NCBI GenBank assembly: GCA_038230695.1
Contig: JBBRMT010000100.1
Span: forward strand, 1 to 15,083
Source: QHBQ01 sp038230695
GTDB taxonomy: Bacteria; Chloroflexota; Chloroflexia; QHBQ01
DNA length: 15,083 bases
Reading direction: 5' to 3'
This document shows, one piece after another, positions 1-8,645 of the stretch; the first letter of the stretch is position 1; each line of letters starts with the position of its first letter. The translations under genes were made by a program, and so were the position numbers. The notes beneath the pieces were generated by a model. The model saw only the letters and a program-made list of their open reading frames with translations. It had not been told where the DNA came from and searched no databases.

Positions 1-115
1 CGGTAAGCACCTTCAGGTAGAGGACAACGAGGATGAAGATCAGGCCAAGCAAGGTGGCGATCAGCGCCTGACTACGCAGCCGATGCAGAGTGGAGATTTG
101 TGGCGAGGTTTCCAT
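1..115 (-). CDS. N-terminus of a membrane protein, cut by the window edge
   Basis: An ATG at 115-113 opens a frame that runs off the left edge with 38 codons and no stop. A GGAAGGAA Shine-Dalgarno lies at 123-130, 7 nt upstream. The product begins METSPQISTLHRLRSQ, followed by a strongly hydrophobic stretch (roughly residues 18-37), so it starts with a short basic cytoplasmic tail and a first membrane helix. It follows the GT87 gene ending at 166 after 50 nt, on the same strand, and probably belongs to the same operon of membrane glycosyltransferases. Only the first helix is visible, so the family cannot be named; another GT-C enzyme is a guess from context. Confidence 0.6.
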   Translation of the reverse strand, partial: METSPQISTLHRLRSQALIATLLGLIFILVVLYLKVLT

Positions 116-165
116 TAGATTGTTCCTTCCCACCAAAGATAGTCGGTGATAGTGAAACATCAGGG

Positions 166-1425
166 TTACGGATTAGGCGCAGCGGCGCTCTGGGCCAGCG
201 GCGGCTGGAGCAGCAGGTAGAGCAATGCGCCGAGCGCCACCACCATTACCACGATGAAGCTGGTGTCAAGCGGCGGCCCAAGCACGTCGCGGATATTGGC
301 GAAGAAGGTAAACGGGGTAATCAGGGCGGCGACTAGCAGGGCAGTTACCCAGCTCGGCCAGTTGTGCTGCGCGGCCCAACCGAGCAGCGCCGCCCCGCTG
401 AAGATCAGCATAGTCAGGTCATGGTTGTAGAGGTAGAATCCGTCAAGTGTGGCCGCCACGGTGGCCGCGCCCAACTGTAGAGCCAGACGATCGGCAGCCC
501 GGTCAGGTACAAGTACAGCCCGATCGCTGCGCCACCAGGCATATAGCACGGCAGCCACCGTCAATATTGTCAGCGCCGCCAACGGCACGATGCTGGTGAT
601 GTCGAAGCGGGCCAGCAAGCCCCGCCAGGTAAACATCAGCTGGGGGTAGGAGTTATATAGATCGGGTCGGCTGCCCAGTTGCGCGATCATCTTGAGGTAG
701 GCAAACGGCCAGTCTAGCCCGGAGACGGCTGCCGACAGCAGATAAATCGCCACTGCAACTGCGGTAAAGCTACCCAACGCCCGCCAATTGCGGCGGTATA
801 GCAGATAGAGCAGGTAAAGTGGCAGCGCCTGGGGCTTTAGCAGCAGCAAAGCCAGGCTTGCGCCCGCCCCGACATCCGCGCTGCGGCCAGCACGTAGACA
901 ACGCCAGAATAGCACGATGCCTAGCAGCAGGGTGGGTGATAGCTGCGCCTGGATCAGGCTTTGATATACGGGTAGGTACGCAAACGCCCCTAGCCAGAGC
1001 AGATAGCGCCGCTCCGTCGGCAGCATAGGGGCAAGCAGCCATAGGGCAAGCAGCAGCACCAGAAACTGCAACCCCCCCCACAGCAGGTTGCCCAGCGCTG
1101 GCGAAAGGTAATTCAATGGCAGCGCGAGAGCGGCAACCAACGGTGGGTTGAGGAAGGGTAGCAGGTCGGCAGTGGGCGTAACGCTGCCCGCCGCCTGTAT
1201 GCTTTGCTCGACCTGCCGCTGCAAGTTTACGTCGTAAAGCTGGGTGGCAGGGGCATGGCCCTGGGCGATGAGCGTGCCAGCAAGCAGGAACGAGGTGTAG
1301 TCGGAGCTAAGGGCGTGTTGCTTCAGCCCTTCCTTCACCACCAGGCCGGGAAAGAGCAACAGCATCGCGGCAATCAAGCTGATCAACATATAGGTCAGCA
1401 GCCGGGTTCTCAATTGCTCGTTCAT
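166..1425 (-). CDS. GT87-family (DUF2029) membrane glycosyltransferase, paralogue A
   Basis: A 419-residue polytopic membrane protein with about ten hydrophobic segments. It fits the GT87/DUF2029 family, GT-C-fold enzymes that move a sugar, typically mannose from polyprenyl-phosphate-mannose, onto an acceptor on the outer face of the membrane. Visible family marks, in order: an Asp after the first helix (SDYTSF, D42, the likely catalytic position), LYD at 63-65, the NPP loop at 93-95, an LLLLKPQ segment in mid-protein and a YNHDLT motif near the C-terminus. ATG 1425 has a GAAGGAA ribosome site at 1432-1438. It lies 26 nt downstream of the PMT-like gene ending at 1452. It is clearly homologous along its length to the genes at 4696-6009 and 6039-7286. 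The loop after YAWWRSD is short here, whereas those two carry extra sequence. Substrate and acceptor are unknown. Confidence 0.85.
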   Translation of the reverse strand: MNEQLRTRLLTYMLISLIAAMLLLFPGLVVKEGLKQHALSSDYTSFLLAGTLIAQGHAPATQLYDVNLQRQVEQSIQAAGSVTPTADLLPFLNPPLVAALALPLNYLSPALGNLLWGGLQFLVLLLALWLLAPMLPTERRYLLWLGAFAYLPVYQSLIQAQLSPTLLLGIVLFWRCLRAGRSADVGAGASLALLLLKPQALPLYLLYLLYRRNWRALGSFTAVAVAIYLLSAAVSGLDWPFAYLKMIAQLGSRPDLYNSYPQLMFTWRGLLARFDITSIVPLAALTILTVAAVLYAWWRSDRAVLVPDRAADRLALQLGAATVAATLDGFYLYNHDLTMLIFSGAALLGWAAQHNWPSWVTALLVAALITPFTFFANIRDVLGPPLDTSFIVVMVVALGALLYLLLQPPLAQSAAAPNP

Positions 1426-1451
1426 CGTAGTTTCCTTCTTTGCGGCGGATA

Positions 1452-3062
1452 TTAACGGTTTGGCTGCGTTGCGGGCAGCAAGCGGTAGCGATAGACCGAG
1501 AAGTCCTCGATGTTGGTGGCTAGCACATAATCACGGGCGATGATTTGCTGCATGGCGGGCAGATATTTAAGCAGCGTCAACGCATCGCCTACTCGCCCGT
1601 TGTTGAGTGGTAGGTTATCCTCATGACTAATCACGAAGTAGGCAGCAGGAGTGGTGTTCTGGGCAGCGAGAAACTCGTTCTGCCATTGTGGTGGAGTCCA
1701 CGGTGAAATCAGAGGGAATATGTAGATGAAGCGGGAGTTTGATTGTCGCTGGCTGAGGAAATATATTTGCGGGGTGAAGCTCCAAACGAAGATGCGGTCG
1801 GTGGGTGTGGTGTGCGTGCGGAGATAATCGGCAACCTGCTGCTGTGTCGAGGCTGACTCGGAAGGGCTGTTACCATCGCCATCGAAGTTGCCCAGGTATT
1901 CAGCAGAAGAGGTTGCGCCGCTGAGGTAGGTTACGAACTGAGGATAGATCTGCGTGTCCTCCTTGATGATGCGCGAGGCGATCACCAATAGCAGCACGGC
2001 AATAAGCAGCGCACTACGCCAGCTTGGCATCAGGTGAGGCAGCGCCTGCGCCCAACCCGCCCAGTTGAGGGCGAGAATTGCGCCGCGTGCGGCCAGCAGC
2101 GCCAGAGGGGCGAGCATTGGCAGCCAGTGATAAGGGAAGAACTTGTGCTGCAGTAGCATGGCGATGAAAGCGCCCAGCAGCCAGAGCCAGAGTAGGCGGT
2201 GAGCGACAGGTTCGCGCCACGACTGGCTGGGTTGGCTGAGACTCTGAGCCAGCGCCACCATTGCCAGCGCCCAAAGGCCGATATGGAATACGATGATGCC
2301 ACCTACCCGTTGGCCCAGCGCGTCGAGCAGGCCGCGATTGAAGCCGTAGCTATCGTAGGCTTGATCAATCACAATGGTCTTTACGAACTCAGCCCATGCG
2401 CCGCCCACTACCAGGTAAACGATAAAAGGCACGCAGGCGACGATAAAGCCAACTACCAGGGCGATCGCCTTGCCACCACGCTGCCGCCAATTTAGTGTGC
2501 AGGTCAGCAGTTCATAACCCAGCGGTAGCAGCAGGAACAGCGCAGTGTATTTGAACCAAAAGGCAACCGCCAGCGCCACTCCCGCCACCAGCCACCAGCC
2601 CCACCCTTGTTCCCCTCGCCCTCTTACTACACAGTAGATGGCAACCACCAGCGGCAGAATCATAAAGCTATCGGTCTGCGCCAGGTATATATAGGTGTAG
2701 CTATAGTAGGAAACACCATAAGCGAATGCGGCTACGGCCCCTGCCCCCGCAGTATACAACTGCTGCCCTAGCAGGTACAGCGCAACACAAGTGAGTAGCG
2801 TCCAGCCCAGGTCGAAGCTCCAAATGGCGGCGGTGTTCGCCCCGAACAGGCTGAAGACAGCAGCATAGAGCAGGTAAATCAGGGGTGGCTTTTGGTCCCA
2901 TATACCCACATAGAGGGTTTGGCCGCGCAGCAGTGCCTGGGCCACATCAGCGAAAGCGCCGTGGTCGCGGCCCAGCGGGTAGCTGAGGGCGGGCAAGGCA
3001 AAAAGGGCCACTCCCAGCAAGACCAACGCCAACAAACCAAGGTTGTGTCCAGCGCGGCTCAT
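1452..3062 (-). CDS. ArnT/PMT-like GT-C glycosyltransferase, tandem copy A
   Basis: A 536-residue polytopic membrane protein of the PMT_2/ArnT (GT39/GT83-like) type. These enzymes use a lipid-linked sugar donor and work on the outer side of the membrane. The first external loop carries the expected acidic residue (GRDHG, D33) and the DQKPPL motif at 56-61, followed by many hydrophobic helices. A soluble C-terminal domain begins at about residue 390, after a Ser-rich stretch. The more common Asp-Glu pair is Asp-His here. The ATG at 3062 overlaps the TGA of the upstream paralogue as ATGA, so the two are probably translationally coupled. Stop TAA is at 1452-1454. It is homologous throughout to the gene at 3059-4681, which points to tandem duplication followed by divergence. 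The sugar and acceptor cannot be read from the sequence. Confidence 0.82.
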   Translation of the reverse strand: MSRAGHNLGLLALVLLGVALFALPALSYPLGRDHGAFADVAQALLRGQTLYVGIWDQKPPLIYLLYAAVFSLFGANTAAIWSFDLGWTLLTCVALYLLGQQLYTAGAGAVAAFAYGVSYYSYTYIYLAQTDSFMILPLVVAIYCVVRGRGEQGWGWWLVAGVALAVAFWFKYTALFLLLPLGYELLTCTLNWRQRGGKAIALVVGFIVACVPFIVYLVVGGAWAEFVKTIVIDQAYDSYGFNRGLLDALGQRVGGIIVFHIGLWALAMVALAQSLSQPSQSWREPVAHRLLWLWLLGAFIAMLLQHKFFPYHWLPMLAPLALLAARGAILALNWAGWAQALPHLMPSWRSALLIAVLLLVIASRIIKEDTQIYPQFVTYLSGATSSAEYLGNFDGDGNSPSESASTQQQVADYLRTHTTPTDRIFVWSFTPQIYFLSQRQSNSRFIYIFPLISPWTPPQWQNEFLAAQNTTPAAYFVISHEDNLPLNNGRVGDALTLLKYLPAMQQIIARDYVLATNIEDFSVYRYRLLPATQPNR

Positions 3063-4681
3063 TTCAACGCCCCCAACGGCGCAGCATTACGCCGATAGAT
3101 GCCGAAGTCCTCAATCGAGGTTTCCAAAGTGTAATTCTTCGCGATAATCTGCTTAAAGGCGGGAAAGTATTTTAGCTGGCCTGCTGAATCCTCGCTATGA
3201 CCACTGAGGAAGGGAAAGTGGTCGAGGTGATCAATCACAATATAGGTTGGCGGGGTTACAACCATGTCAGCGAGAAACTCGCTTTGCCATTGGGAAGGAT
3301 ACCATGGAGCGGTCAACGTATAGCTATAATAGAAGCGCGAGATCGGCTGGCGTTGACTGAGTAGGTATAGATCTGGCACGTAGCCCCAGGCGACGATATA
3401 ATCGGTATGACGAGTATGTGCCACGATATAATCGGCAACCATTTGCTTTGCCAGGGCTGACTGCCCTTGACTACCGCCAAAGCCGCCAAAATTGCGTAGA
3501 TAATCATAACTGGAAAGTTGGCCGCTTTCATAGGCAAGAAACTGAGGGTACAGGGTAACTGTTTGTTTGATCATGCGTGAGCTGATAGCCAGCAGCATAA
3601 GCGCAATCAAAATAGTTCGCAGCAGTCCGGGTCGCAGCGAAGGCAGTGCCGTGCGCCAGCCCGGCCAGTCGAGCGTAAGCACGAAACCCTGAGCCGCCAG
3701 GATGGCGAGTGGCGGTAGAATTGGCAGCCACTGATAGGGGTAAAACTTGCCCTGTGCCAGCATTGCCGCCAGTGTAGCCAGCAGCCAGCTCCAAATCATC
3801 AGACTATAAGCGAAGGCAGTGCTTTTTCGTTGCGCCCGGTTGCGCCAGCGACTAATATCACTGGCTCCCGTGACAAGTGCCAATAGCCACATGGCAATAT
3901 GAAAAGCGAATACGCCACCGACGACTAGTTCGACTGCATCGCTAAACGAGCCACCATAGCCGAATTTAGTGTATTCTGCATTGATGGCGAATGTACGAAA
4001 GAACTCATCCCCTGCGCCAATCGCCAGGATATAGGTGAGCCAACCGATGGTGACTAGAGCAAAGCCCATCCCACCTATCGCCACGCCGCGTATTATTAGG
4101 CGCGGTTTGCTAGCGGCTGCCCAGATTAGACCGAGAGCAAGGGGCAGAGCCATTACTAGAGCGGTGTATTTGAACCAGAAGGCCAGACCTAGCGCCAAAC
4201 CGCTGCCGAACAGCCAGCGCCAATCCGGCGCTTCGCGGTAGCGCACCAGACAATAGACGCTGGCAACCATCGGCAGTATCATGAAACCATCAGACTCAGC
4301 CAAGTCAAAGAAGCTGTAGCTAAAGTAGGCCGTACCGAAGGTGAAGGCGGCCACCAGCGCGACTGGTGCAGTGTACAATCGGCGACCCAGCAGATAGATA
4401 AGCAGGCAGGTAAGCAACGTCCAGCCGAGATCGAACAACCGGACCGCCAACATACTTGGTCCGGCAAGGCTGGCGATAATTGTGTAGAGAGCCATGATCA
4501 TAGGCGGTTTGGGGTCCCACACCTGAGTATAGAGAATATGCCCCTGCAGCAACTGCTGGGCGCAGGTGGCGAATTCGCCCTGATCGCCGCTGGGTGGGTA
4601 GCTCAGGGTTGGCAGCGCAAGCAACGCCACGCCGAGCAGAGTGAGCGCCAGCAGCTTGCGATAATTGCCTTGATCAGTCAA
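3059..4681 (-). CDS. ArnT/PMT-like GT-C glycosyltransferase, tandem copy B
   Basis: A 540-residue polytopic membrane protein, paralogous end to end to its downstream neighbour. The first external loop has SGDQGEF (D33) and WDPKPPM (KPP at 58-60), the hallmark of PMT_2/ArnT-type GT-C transferases. A run of hydrophobic helices follows, with a soluble C-terminal domain from about residue 400 containing ADYIVAHTRHTDYIVAWGY. The start is a TTG at 4681-4679, supported by AGGAG at 4689-4693 with 7-nt spacing and by the N-terminal match to the neighbour; no ATG lies nearby in frame. It starts 14 nt after the GT87 gene ending at 4696 and ends in a 4-nt ATGA overlap with the next gene. Probable role: transfer of a sugar from a polyprenyl-phosphate donor to a cell-surface acceptor. 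Confidence 0.82.
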   Translation of the reverse strand: MTDQGNYRKLLALTLLGVALLALPTLSYPPSGDQGEFATCAQQLLQGHILYTQVWDPKPPMIMALYTIIASLAGPSMLAVRLFDLGWTLLTCLLIYLLGRRLYTAPVALVAAFTFGTAYFSYSFFDLAESDGFMILPMVASVYCLVRYREAPDWRWLFGSGLALGLAFWFKYTALVMALPLALGLIWAAASKPRLIIRGVAIGGMGFALVTIGWLTYILAIGAGDEFFRTFAINAEYTKFGYGGSFSDAVELVVGGVFAFHIAMWLLALVTGASDISRWRNRAQRKSTAFAYSLMIWSWLLATLAAMLAQGKFYPYQWLPILPPLAILAAQGFVLTLDWPGWRTALPSLRPGLLRTILIALMLLAISSRMIKQTVTLYPQFLAYESGQLSSYDYLRNFGGFGGSQGQSALAKQMVADYIVAHTRHTDYIVAWGYVPDLYLLSQRQPISRFYYSYTLTAPWYPSQWQSEFLADMVVTPPTYIVIDHLDHFPFLSGHSEDSAGQLKYFPAFKQIIAKNYTLETSIEDFGIYRRNAAPLGALK

Positions 4682-4695
4682 CGGTTTGCTCCTGG

Positions 4696-6009
4696 CTACG
4701 GCGTATCGGGCCGATTTGGATTGGGTGCAACTCGCGGCTGAACCAGCAAATAGAGCAGCGCCATAAACACGGCAACCACCGTCAGCACGAACAGCGCATC
4801 AAACGGCTGCCCCTCGAGGATCAACAGTGGCGCGAACAGGCTGAGGAGCAGCGCCGCGCTCGACCACGCAGGCCAGCCCGCTTGCGCCGCCCAGCCCAGT
4901 AGCGCGGCACCGCTGAATATTAGCACAGTCAAATCGTGGGTGTAAAGGTAGAAGCTGGTGAGCGCCGCAGCAATGGTGGCGGCGGCCAATTGCAACTCAA
5001 GGTTGCCAACCCGCTCTCCTTTGCGCCACACCTCATCTATTATACTCCCTTCCTCATCTGTGGGCTGCCCATCCAATCTCCCCATCCCGAATCGGAGGGG
5101 GCTATGGGTGTAGGCGTGATCGTTACGCCACCAGCCATAAACCAGGGCAACCAGGGTGAGTGCGGTGAGCGCCAGCAGCAGCGGAGTGCTATCGGCACCA
5201 ATACGGATGAGCAAACCGCGCAGGTTCAGCATCACGTCGGGGCGGGAGCCGTAGCGACCAGGGTGGCTGCCCAGCCAGTTCAACAAGTCAAGGTAGCGGA
5301 ACGGCCAGTCCCAGCCAGAGACAAGCGCGGCCAGCAGATAGACGGCAGCGGAGATGGCGGTGAAGCCACTCAGCACCCGCCAGTTGCGACGATATAGCAG
5401 GTAGAGCAGGAACGGGGGCAACAACTGGGGCTTGAGCAGCAGGATAGCAAGGCTAGCTGCCGCCCACCCATCGGCGGATGGGCCAACGCGCAGGCTGCGC
5501 CACAGCAGCACAATCGCCAGCAGCAGAGTGGGCGAGATCTGGCCCTGCACCAGGCTTTGGTACAAGGGTAGAAAGGCAAATGCGCCCAGCCAGAACAGGT
5601 AGCGATGCTGCGGTGGCAACATCACCCCCAGCAGCCATAGCGAGAGCAGTAGCGCAGCCAGTTGCAACCCATCCCAGAGGATAAAGCCGGGTTCGGGCGA
5701 CAGGTAATACAAGGGAGTGGCAAGCATTGCCACATAGGGGGGATTGACGAAAGGAAGCAGGCCGTCGGGGAAGTGGATGCCGCTGCCCGCTAGTAGCTGC
5801 TGCTGCACGGTGGTCTGGATTGGGATGTTGTACAGTTCGCTAGCGGGAGCGTGACCTTCAGCCAGCAGGGCGCTGCCCAGCAAGAAGCCAGTATAATCGG
5901 CCACCAGCACATGGTTGTGCAGCCCGCGGCTGGCAATAACACTACCGTACAGGTAGGCCAGGACGAAGATCAGGGCGAACAGGCTATAGGTGAGCAGCCG
6001 GGCTTTCAT
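4696..6009 (-). CDS. GT87-family (DUF2029) membrane glycosyltransferase, paralogue B
   Basis: A 437-residue GT87-type protein with the same plan as the genes at 166-1425 and 6039-7286. It has D38 in VADYTGF after the first helix, LPFVNPP at 85-91, GQISP in mid-protein, LLKPQ at 191-195 and YTHDLT near the end. ATG 6009 has an AAAGAGGT ribosome site at 6015-6022. It differs from paralogue A in carrying about 37 extra hydrophilic residues (roughly 300-336) after YGWWRNDHAY. That stretch is of unusual composition for a GT-C loop (Asp, Glu, Arg and Gly rich) and looks like translated non-coding or repeat DNA. The flanking helices resume in frame (LELQLAAATIAA), so the protein may still be functional. 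It sits between GT87 paralogue C upstream and the PMT-like pair downstream. Confidence 0.84.
   Translation of the reverse strand: MKARLLTYSLFALIFVLAYLYGSVIASRGLHNHVLVADYTGFLLGSALLAEGHAPASELYNIPIQTTVQQQLLAGSGIHFPDGLLPFVNPPYVAMLATPLYYLSPEPGFILWDGLQLAALLLSLWLLGVMLPPQHRYLFWLGAFAFLPLYQSLVQGQISPTLLLAIVLLWRSLRVGPSADGWAAASLAILLLKPQLLPPFLLYLLYRRNWRVLSGFTAISAAVYLLAALVSGWDWPFRYLDLLNWLGSHPGRYGSRPDVMLNLRGLLIRIGADSTPLLLALTALTLVALVYGWWRNDHAYTHSPLRFGMGRLDGQPTDEEGSIIDEVWRKGERVGNLELQLAAATIAAALTSFYLYTHDLTVLIFSGAALLGWAAQAGWPAWSSAALLLSLFAPLLILEGQPFDALFVLTVVAVFMALLYLLVQPRVAPNPNRPDTP
4999..5112. repeat. Repeat-like insertion inside GT87 paralogue B
   Basis: This stretch encodes the extra residues 300-336 of the GT87 protein, which have no counterpart in paralogue A. 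It contains C-rich and G-rich tracts (CTCCCCATCCC facing CGGAGGGGG near 5078-5102) and a T/C-rich stretch unlike the surrounding transmembrane-coding DNA. Paralogue C has its own G-rich insert at the equivalent codon. I infer insertion or expansion of a small dispersed element that kept the frame. The borders are approximate and come from comparing the proteins by eye. Confidence 0.45.
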
Positions 6010-6038
6010 GCGATACCTCTTTCACAAAGGGATGGATG

Positions 6039-7286
6039 CTATTGTACCATACTAGCTTGGCGGCGGGAGGGAGGAAGCAGCAGGTAAAGACTGGCGGCGA
6101 GCACGGCAACGATTGTCAGCAGAAAGACAACATCGTAGCTGCTGCCGAAGGTAAGGATGGGGACGAGTAGCATCGCTAGCAGCAGCGCAGTCATCCACAT
6201 GGGCCAGCCCCGTACCGCCGCCCAGCCGAGCAACGCTGCGCCGCTGAATAGCAGGATGGTAAGGTCGTGGATATACAGGTGCAGGCTGGTCAGCGCGGCA
6301 GCAATGGTGGTGGCCGCCAGTTGCAACTCAAGGGTGCCAACCCCTTCCCAGTTACTCACTCCCTCATAGTGGGGGAGGGTTGGGGTGGGGGTGTGATCGC
6401 TGCGCCACCAGGCGTAAACCAGTACGGCGACCACCAGCGCAGACAGAATGATCAGCAGTGGGGCATTGTCGGCATTAAAGCGCACCAGCAACCCCCGCAG
6501 GTTGAACATCGCTTCAGGGGTGAAACCATAGTGGTCGCGCTGCCGGCCTGCCCAGATGAGGATATTGGCATAGGGTATCGGCCAGTCAAAGCCGGAAATC
6601 AGCGCGGAGAGCAGGTAGACGACCGCAGTGGCGGCACTGAAGCCAGCCAATGCCTGCCAGTTACGCTTATAGAGTAGATAGAGCAAGAAAAGCGGCAATA
6701 GTTGCGGCTTGAGCAGCAAGAGCGCCAACCCTGCCCCCGCCCACCAGTTAGCCCCGCCGCCAGCCCGCAATCCCCGCCACAGCAGAGTAACACCCAGCAG
6801 CAGCATAGGCGAGACCTGACCGAGGGTAAGACTGGCGTACACGGGCAGGAAGGCCAGCGCCCCCATCCACAACAGGTAGCGGGATGCAGTGGGCAACATC
6901 GCGCCTAGCAACCAGAGTGAGACGAACAGCGCCGCCAACTGCGCCCCATCCCATAGCACGAAGCCGACTGGCAGCGGCAGATAGTAGAGCGGTGCGGTGA
7001 ACAGCGCCACTGCTGGCACACTGACGAACGGCAGCAGCCCGTCGTGAAAACGGATGCTATAGGGCGCAGTCAACGCCTGCTGCACCGGCGCTTGCCTTGT
7101 TATATCGTACAGGGTTGCGCCTCTGCCCTGGCCCTGGTCGAGCAGCGCCCCGCCCAGCAGGAAGTTCATATAATCGGCATTAGCGATGTGTTTTGCAAAG
7201 CCCGCCGCAATAATCGCGCTGCCGAACAGGTAAACCAGCACCACAATCAGGCCAAGTAGCCCATAGATTAGTAGTCGTTTATACAA
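6039..7286 (-). CDS. GT87-family (DUF2029) membrane glycosyltransferase, paralogue C
   Basis: A 415-residue polytopic GT87-type protein. The N-terminal helix is followed by NADYMNF (D38), then TLYD at 58-61, LPFVSVP, LGQVSP, LLKPQLLP and IHDLT near the C-terminus. All are shared with the paralogues at 4696-6009 and 166-1425. The start is a TTG at 7286-7284 with AAGGGAG at 7293-7299, spacing 6 nt; the MYKRLLIYGL beginning matches the other paralogues, which supports this start over any internal Met. The stop is TAG. After YAWWRSDHT the chain reads PTPTLPHYEG, a peptide typical of translated C-rich dispersed repeats (see the repeat at 6353-6394). It lies 30 nt downstream of the GT87-like gene at 7317-8645 and 29 nt upstream of paralogue B, consistent with co-transcription. 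Confidence 0.84.
   Translation of the reverse strand: MYKRLLIYGLLGLIVVLVYLFGSAIIAAGFAKHIANADYMNFLLGGALLDQGQGRGATLYDITRQAPVQQALTAPYSIRFHDGLLPFVSVPAVALFTAPLYYLPLPVGFVLWDGAQLAALFVSLWLLGAMLPTASRYLLWMGALAFLPVYASLTLGQVSPMLLLGVTLLWRGLRAGGGANWWAGAGLALLLLKPQLLPLFLLYLLYKRNWQALAGFSAATAVVYLLSALISGFDWPIPYANILIWAGRQRDHYGFTPEAMFNLRGLLVRFNADNAPLLIILSALVVAVLVYAWWRSDHTPTPTLPHYEGVSNWEGVGTLELQLAATTIAAALTSLHLYIHDLTILLFSGAALLGWAAVRGWPMWMTALLLAMLLVPILTFGSSYDVVFLLTIVAVLAASLYLLLPPSRRQASMVQ
6353..6394. repeat. G/C-rich dispersed element within GT87 paralogue C
   Basis: The DNA reads TACTCACTCCCTC then AGTGGGGGAGGGTTGGGG and further G-tracts. It closely resembles the intergenic element at 9406-9441: both share a CTCCC block, then AGTGGGGGAGG, then TGGG and a G5 tract. 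Inside the gene it is translated on the minus strand as the PTPTLPHYEG segment, absent from paralogue A. Two copies in one 15-kb window, one of them inside a reading frame, support a mobile or amplifying short repeat. Confidence 0.6.
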
Positions 7287-7316
7287 AGTTGGCTCCCTTC
7301 CGGCCAGGCATTGGGG

Positions 7317-8645
7317 TCAGGCTGCTTCGATCGAGGATGGCGCGGCAAGTAGGGTAAATCTGGGCGCAATCATCAGCAAAGCCAGGGCGGTCAGCAACGG
7401 CAGGAACAAGACAGTCTGTTTCGCCAGGTAGGAGTAGTCTTGGACGAAAGCAGGAGCCAGGCCGCTGAGGTAGATTAGCCCGAATCCTCCCTCGGCCAGC
7501 CAGTTCCAGGCCAGCAGCGCGAACAATACGATGGCAATCGTCCGCTCCCAGCTTTGCCAGGCAGGCCAGCGCAGACGCAACTGGCTGCACCAGAACAGCA
7601 TTGCGGGCAGCGCCAGTATCGTCTGGTTGTACAGGGCGAAGGTGGGAATGATCATACTGGTGGCAACCAGGGTGAAGCACAGTACGTAACAGAAGCGATA
7701 ATCGGCAGGCGCAGCGTGGCGAACCAGCCACCAGAGCGCCGCGCACAGCGCAATCAGCAGCACGGTAATCAGGATGCTAGCCAGGGCGCTGCCAGTCAGC
7801 GCGGTGATCAGGGTATCGCCGCCGGTGTAGTCGGTGTACTGGCGCACCTGCACCAGAAAGCCGCCAATCCAGCCTGGTAGCAACGTCTCGGCTCCGATTT
7901 CCAGCACCAGCATGGTAGCAGCGAAGCCGAAAAGCAGTCGCCGCCTTTGATCTGCCTCCCGCCAGCCGCAGGCCGCCCAGAACAGCAACGCGGGAACGAG
8001 CAATACCGCCAGTTGCGGCTTGACCGCAAACAGAGCCAGGGCGCTGCCTGCCAGAAAGTAGTAGCCGCGCCGCATTGCCCAGTAGAGCAACACCAATGCG
8101 GGCAGCAGGATACCGCTCATCTGGTGCAGAAAGAAGTTGTTGGTTACGCCGATAAAGCCAAGCGCCAGCAAAGCAACACTGAGGCGGGCGCTACGCGATG
8201 GGGGCCAGTCAATCAGCCCGCACCAGACATAGACGCTGATCGCGGTGAGGAGCAGCAGCAACAGCGTCCAAATCCAGACGGTGAGATTGAAGGGCAGGGC
8301 GATGAAAGGGAATATGAGGAAGACGGCGAAGATGGGATAGTAGAACTGCGCGGCAGATACCTGGTTAGGCGCGGGATAGCCGCTGTCATAGTAGCCATTA
8401 TAGAGACGCAGGGCGCTGGCCGCCGAATATGGCGATTGGCGCTCGAAGATGAGCAGCCGCGCCCCCATCCAGTAGGGGAACAGGTCGGAGATACCATGGT
8501 CGCTGCTGATGCGCTGAAAGCGGCGGGCGGAGTTATCTACCCCCACCTCGAAGACGTAGATGAGCGCCACTAGCAGCAGCGCGGCAAGGGGCAGGCCGAT
8601 GCGCCGATAGAGGCTGGCTTGGGGCAGCGGCGCAGCCATCTTCAT
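7317..8645 (-). CDS. GT87-like membrane glycosyltransferase, divergent member
   Basis: A 442-residue polytopic protein from the ATG at 8645. After the first helix comes the GT87 signature GISDLFPYWMGA (D54) with SPYS at 71-74 and LYNGYY, then QFYYPIF near 100-106. These match the DUF2029 pattern in which Asp precedes a tyrosine/tryptophan-rich loop and a YP pair precedes a helix. The later VKPQLAVLLVP and LYNQTILALPA segments also fit. It is more distant from the three close GT87 paralogues downstream. The start follows purQ as TGATG, its A shared with the purQ stop, so coupling is likely. A second ATG at 8639 has better spacing from AGGG and is an alternative. The longer reading frame to 8690 would overlap purQ and is less likely. 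It likely uses a polyprenyl-phosphate sugar; acceptor unknown. Confidence 0.8.
   Translation of the reverse strand: MKMAAPLPQASLYRRIGLPLAALLLVALIYVFEVGVDNSARRFQRISSDHGISDLFPYWMGARLLIFERQSPYSAASALRLYNGYYDSGYPAPNQVSAAQFYYPIFAVFLIFPFIALPFNLTVWIWTLLLLLLTAISVYVWCGLIDWPPSRSARLSVALLALGFIGVTNNFFLHQMSGILLPALVLLYWAMRRGYYFLAGSALALFAVKPQLAVLLVPALLFWAACGWREADQRRRLLFGFAATMLVLEIGAETLLPGWIGGFLVQVRQYTDYTGGDTLITALTGSALASILITVLLIALCAALWWLVRHAAPADYRFCYVLCFTLVATSMIIPTFALYNQTILALPAMLFWCSQLRLRWPAWQSWERTIAIVLFALLAWNWLAEGGFGLIYLSGLAPAFVQDYSYLAKQTVLFLPLLTALALLMIAPRFTLLAAPSSIEAA

Noticed and set aside
4936..5397. 153-residue plus-strand open frame
   Set aside because: Antisense shadow of GT87 paralogue B, with low-complexity composition and no recognisable domain.
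7279..7746. 155-residue minus-strand open frame
   Set aside because: Alternative frame of the GT87-like gene, extending through its stop; Cys/Arg-rich composition and no motif.
7947..8573. 208-residue plus-strand open frame
   Set aside because: It lies antisense to the GT87-like gene and is rich in Gln, Arg and Gly, as expected from reading a GC-rich membrane-protein gene backward; no family motif.
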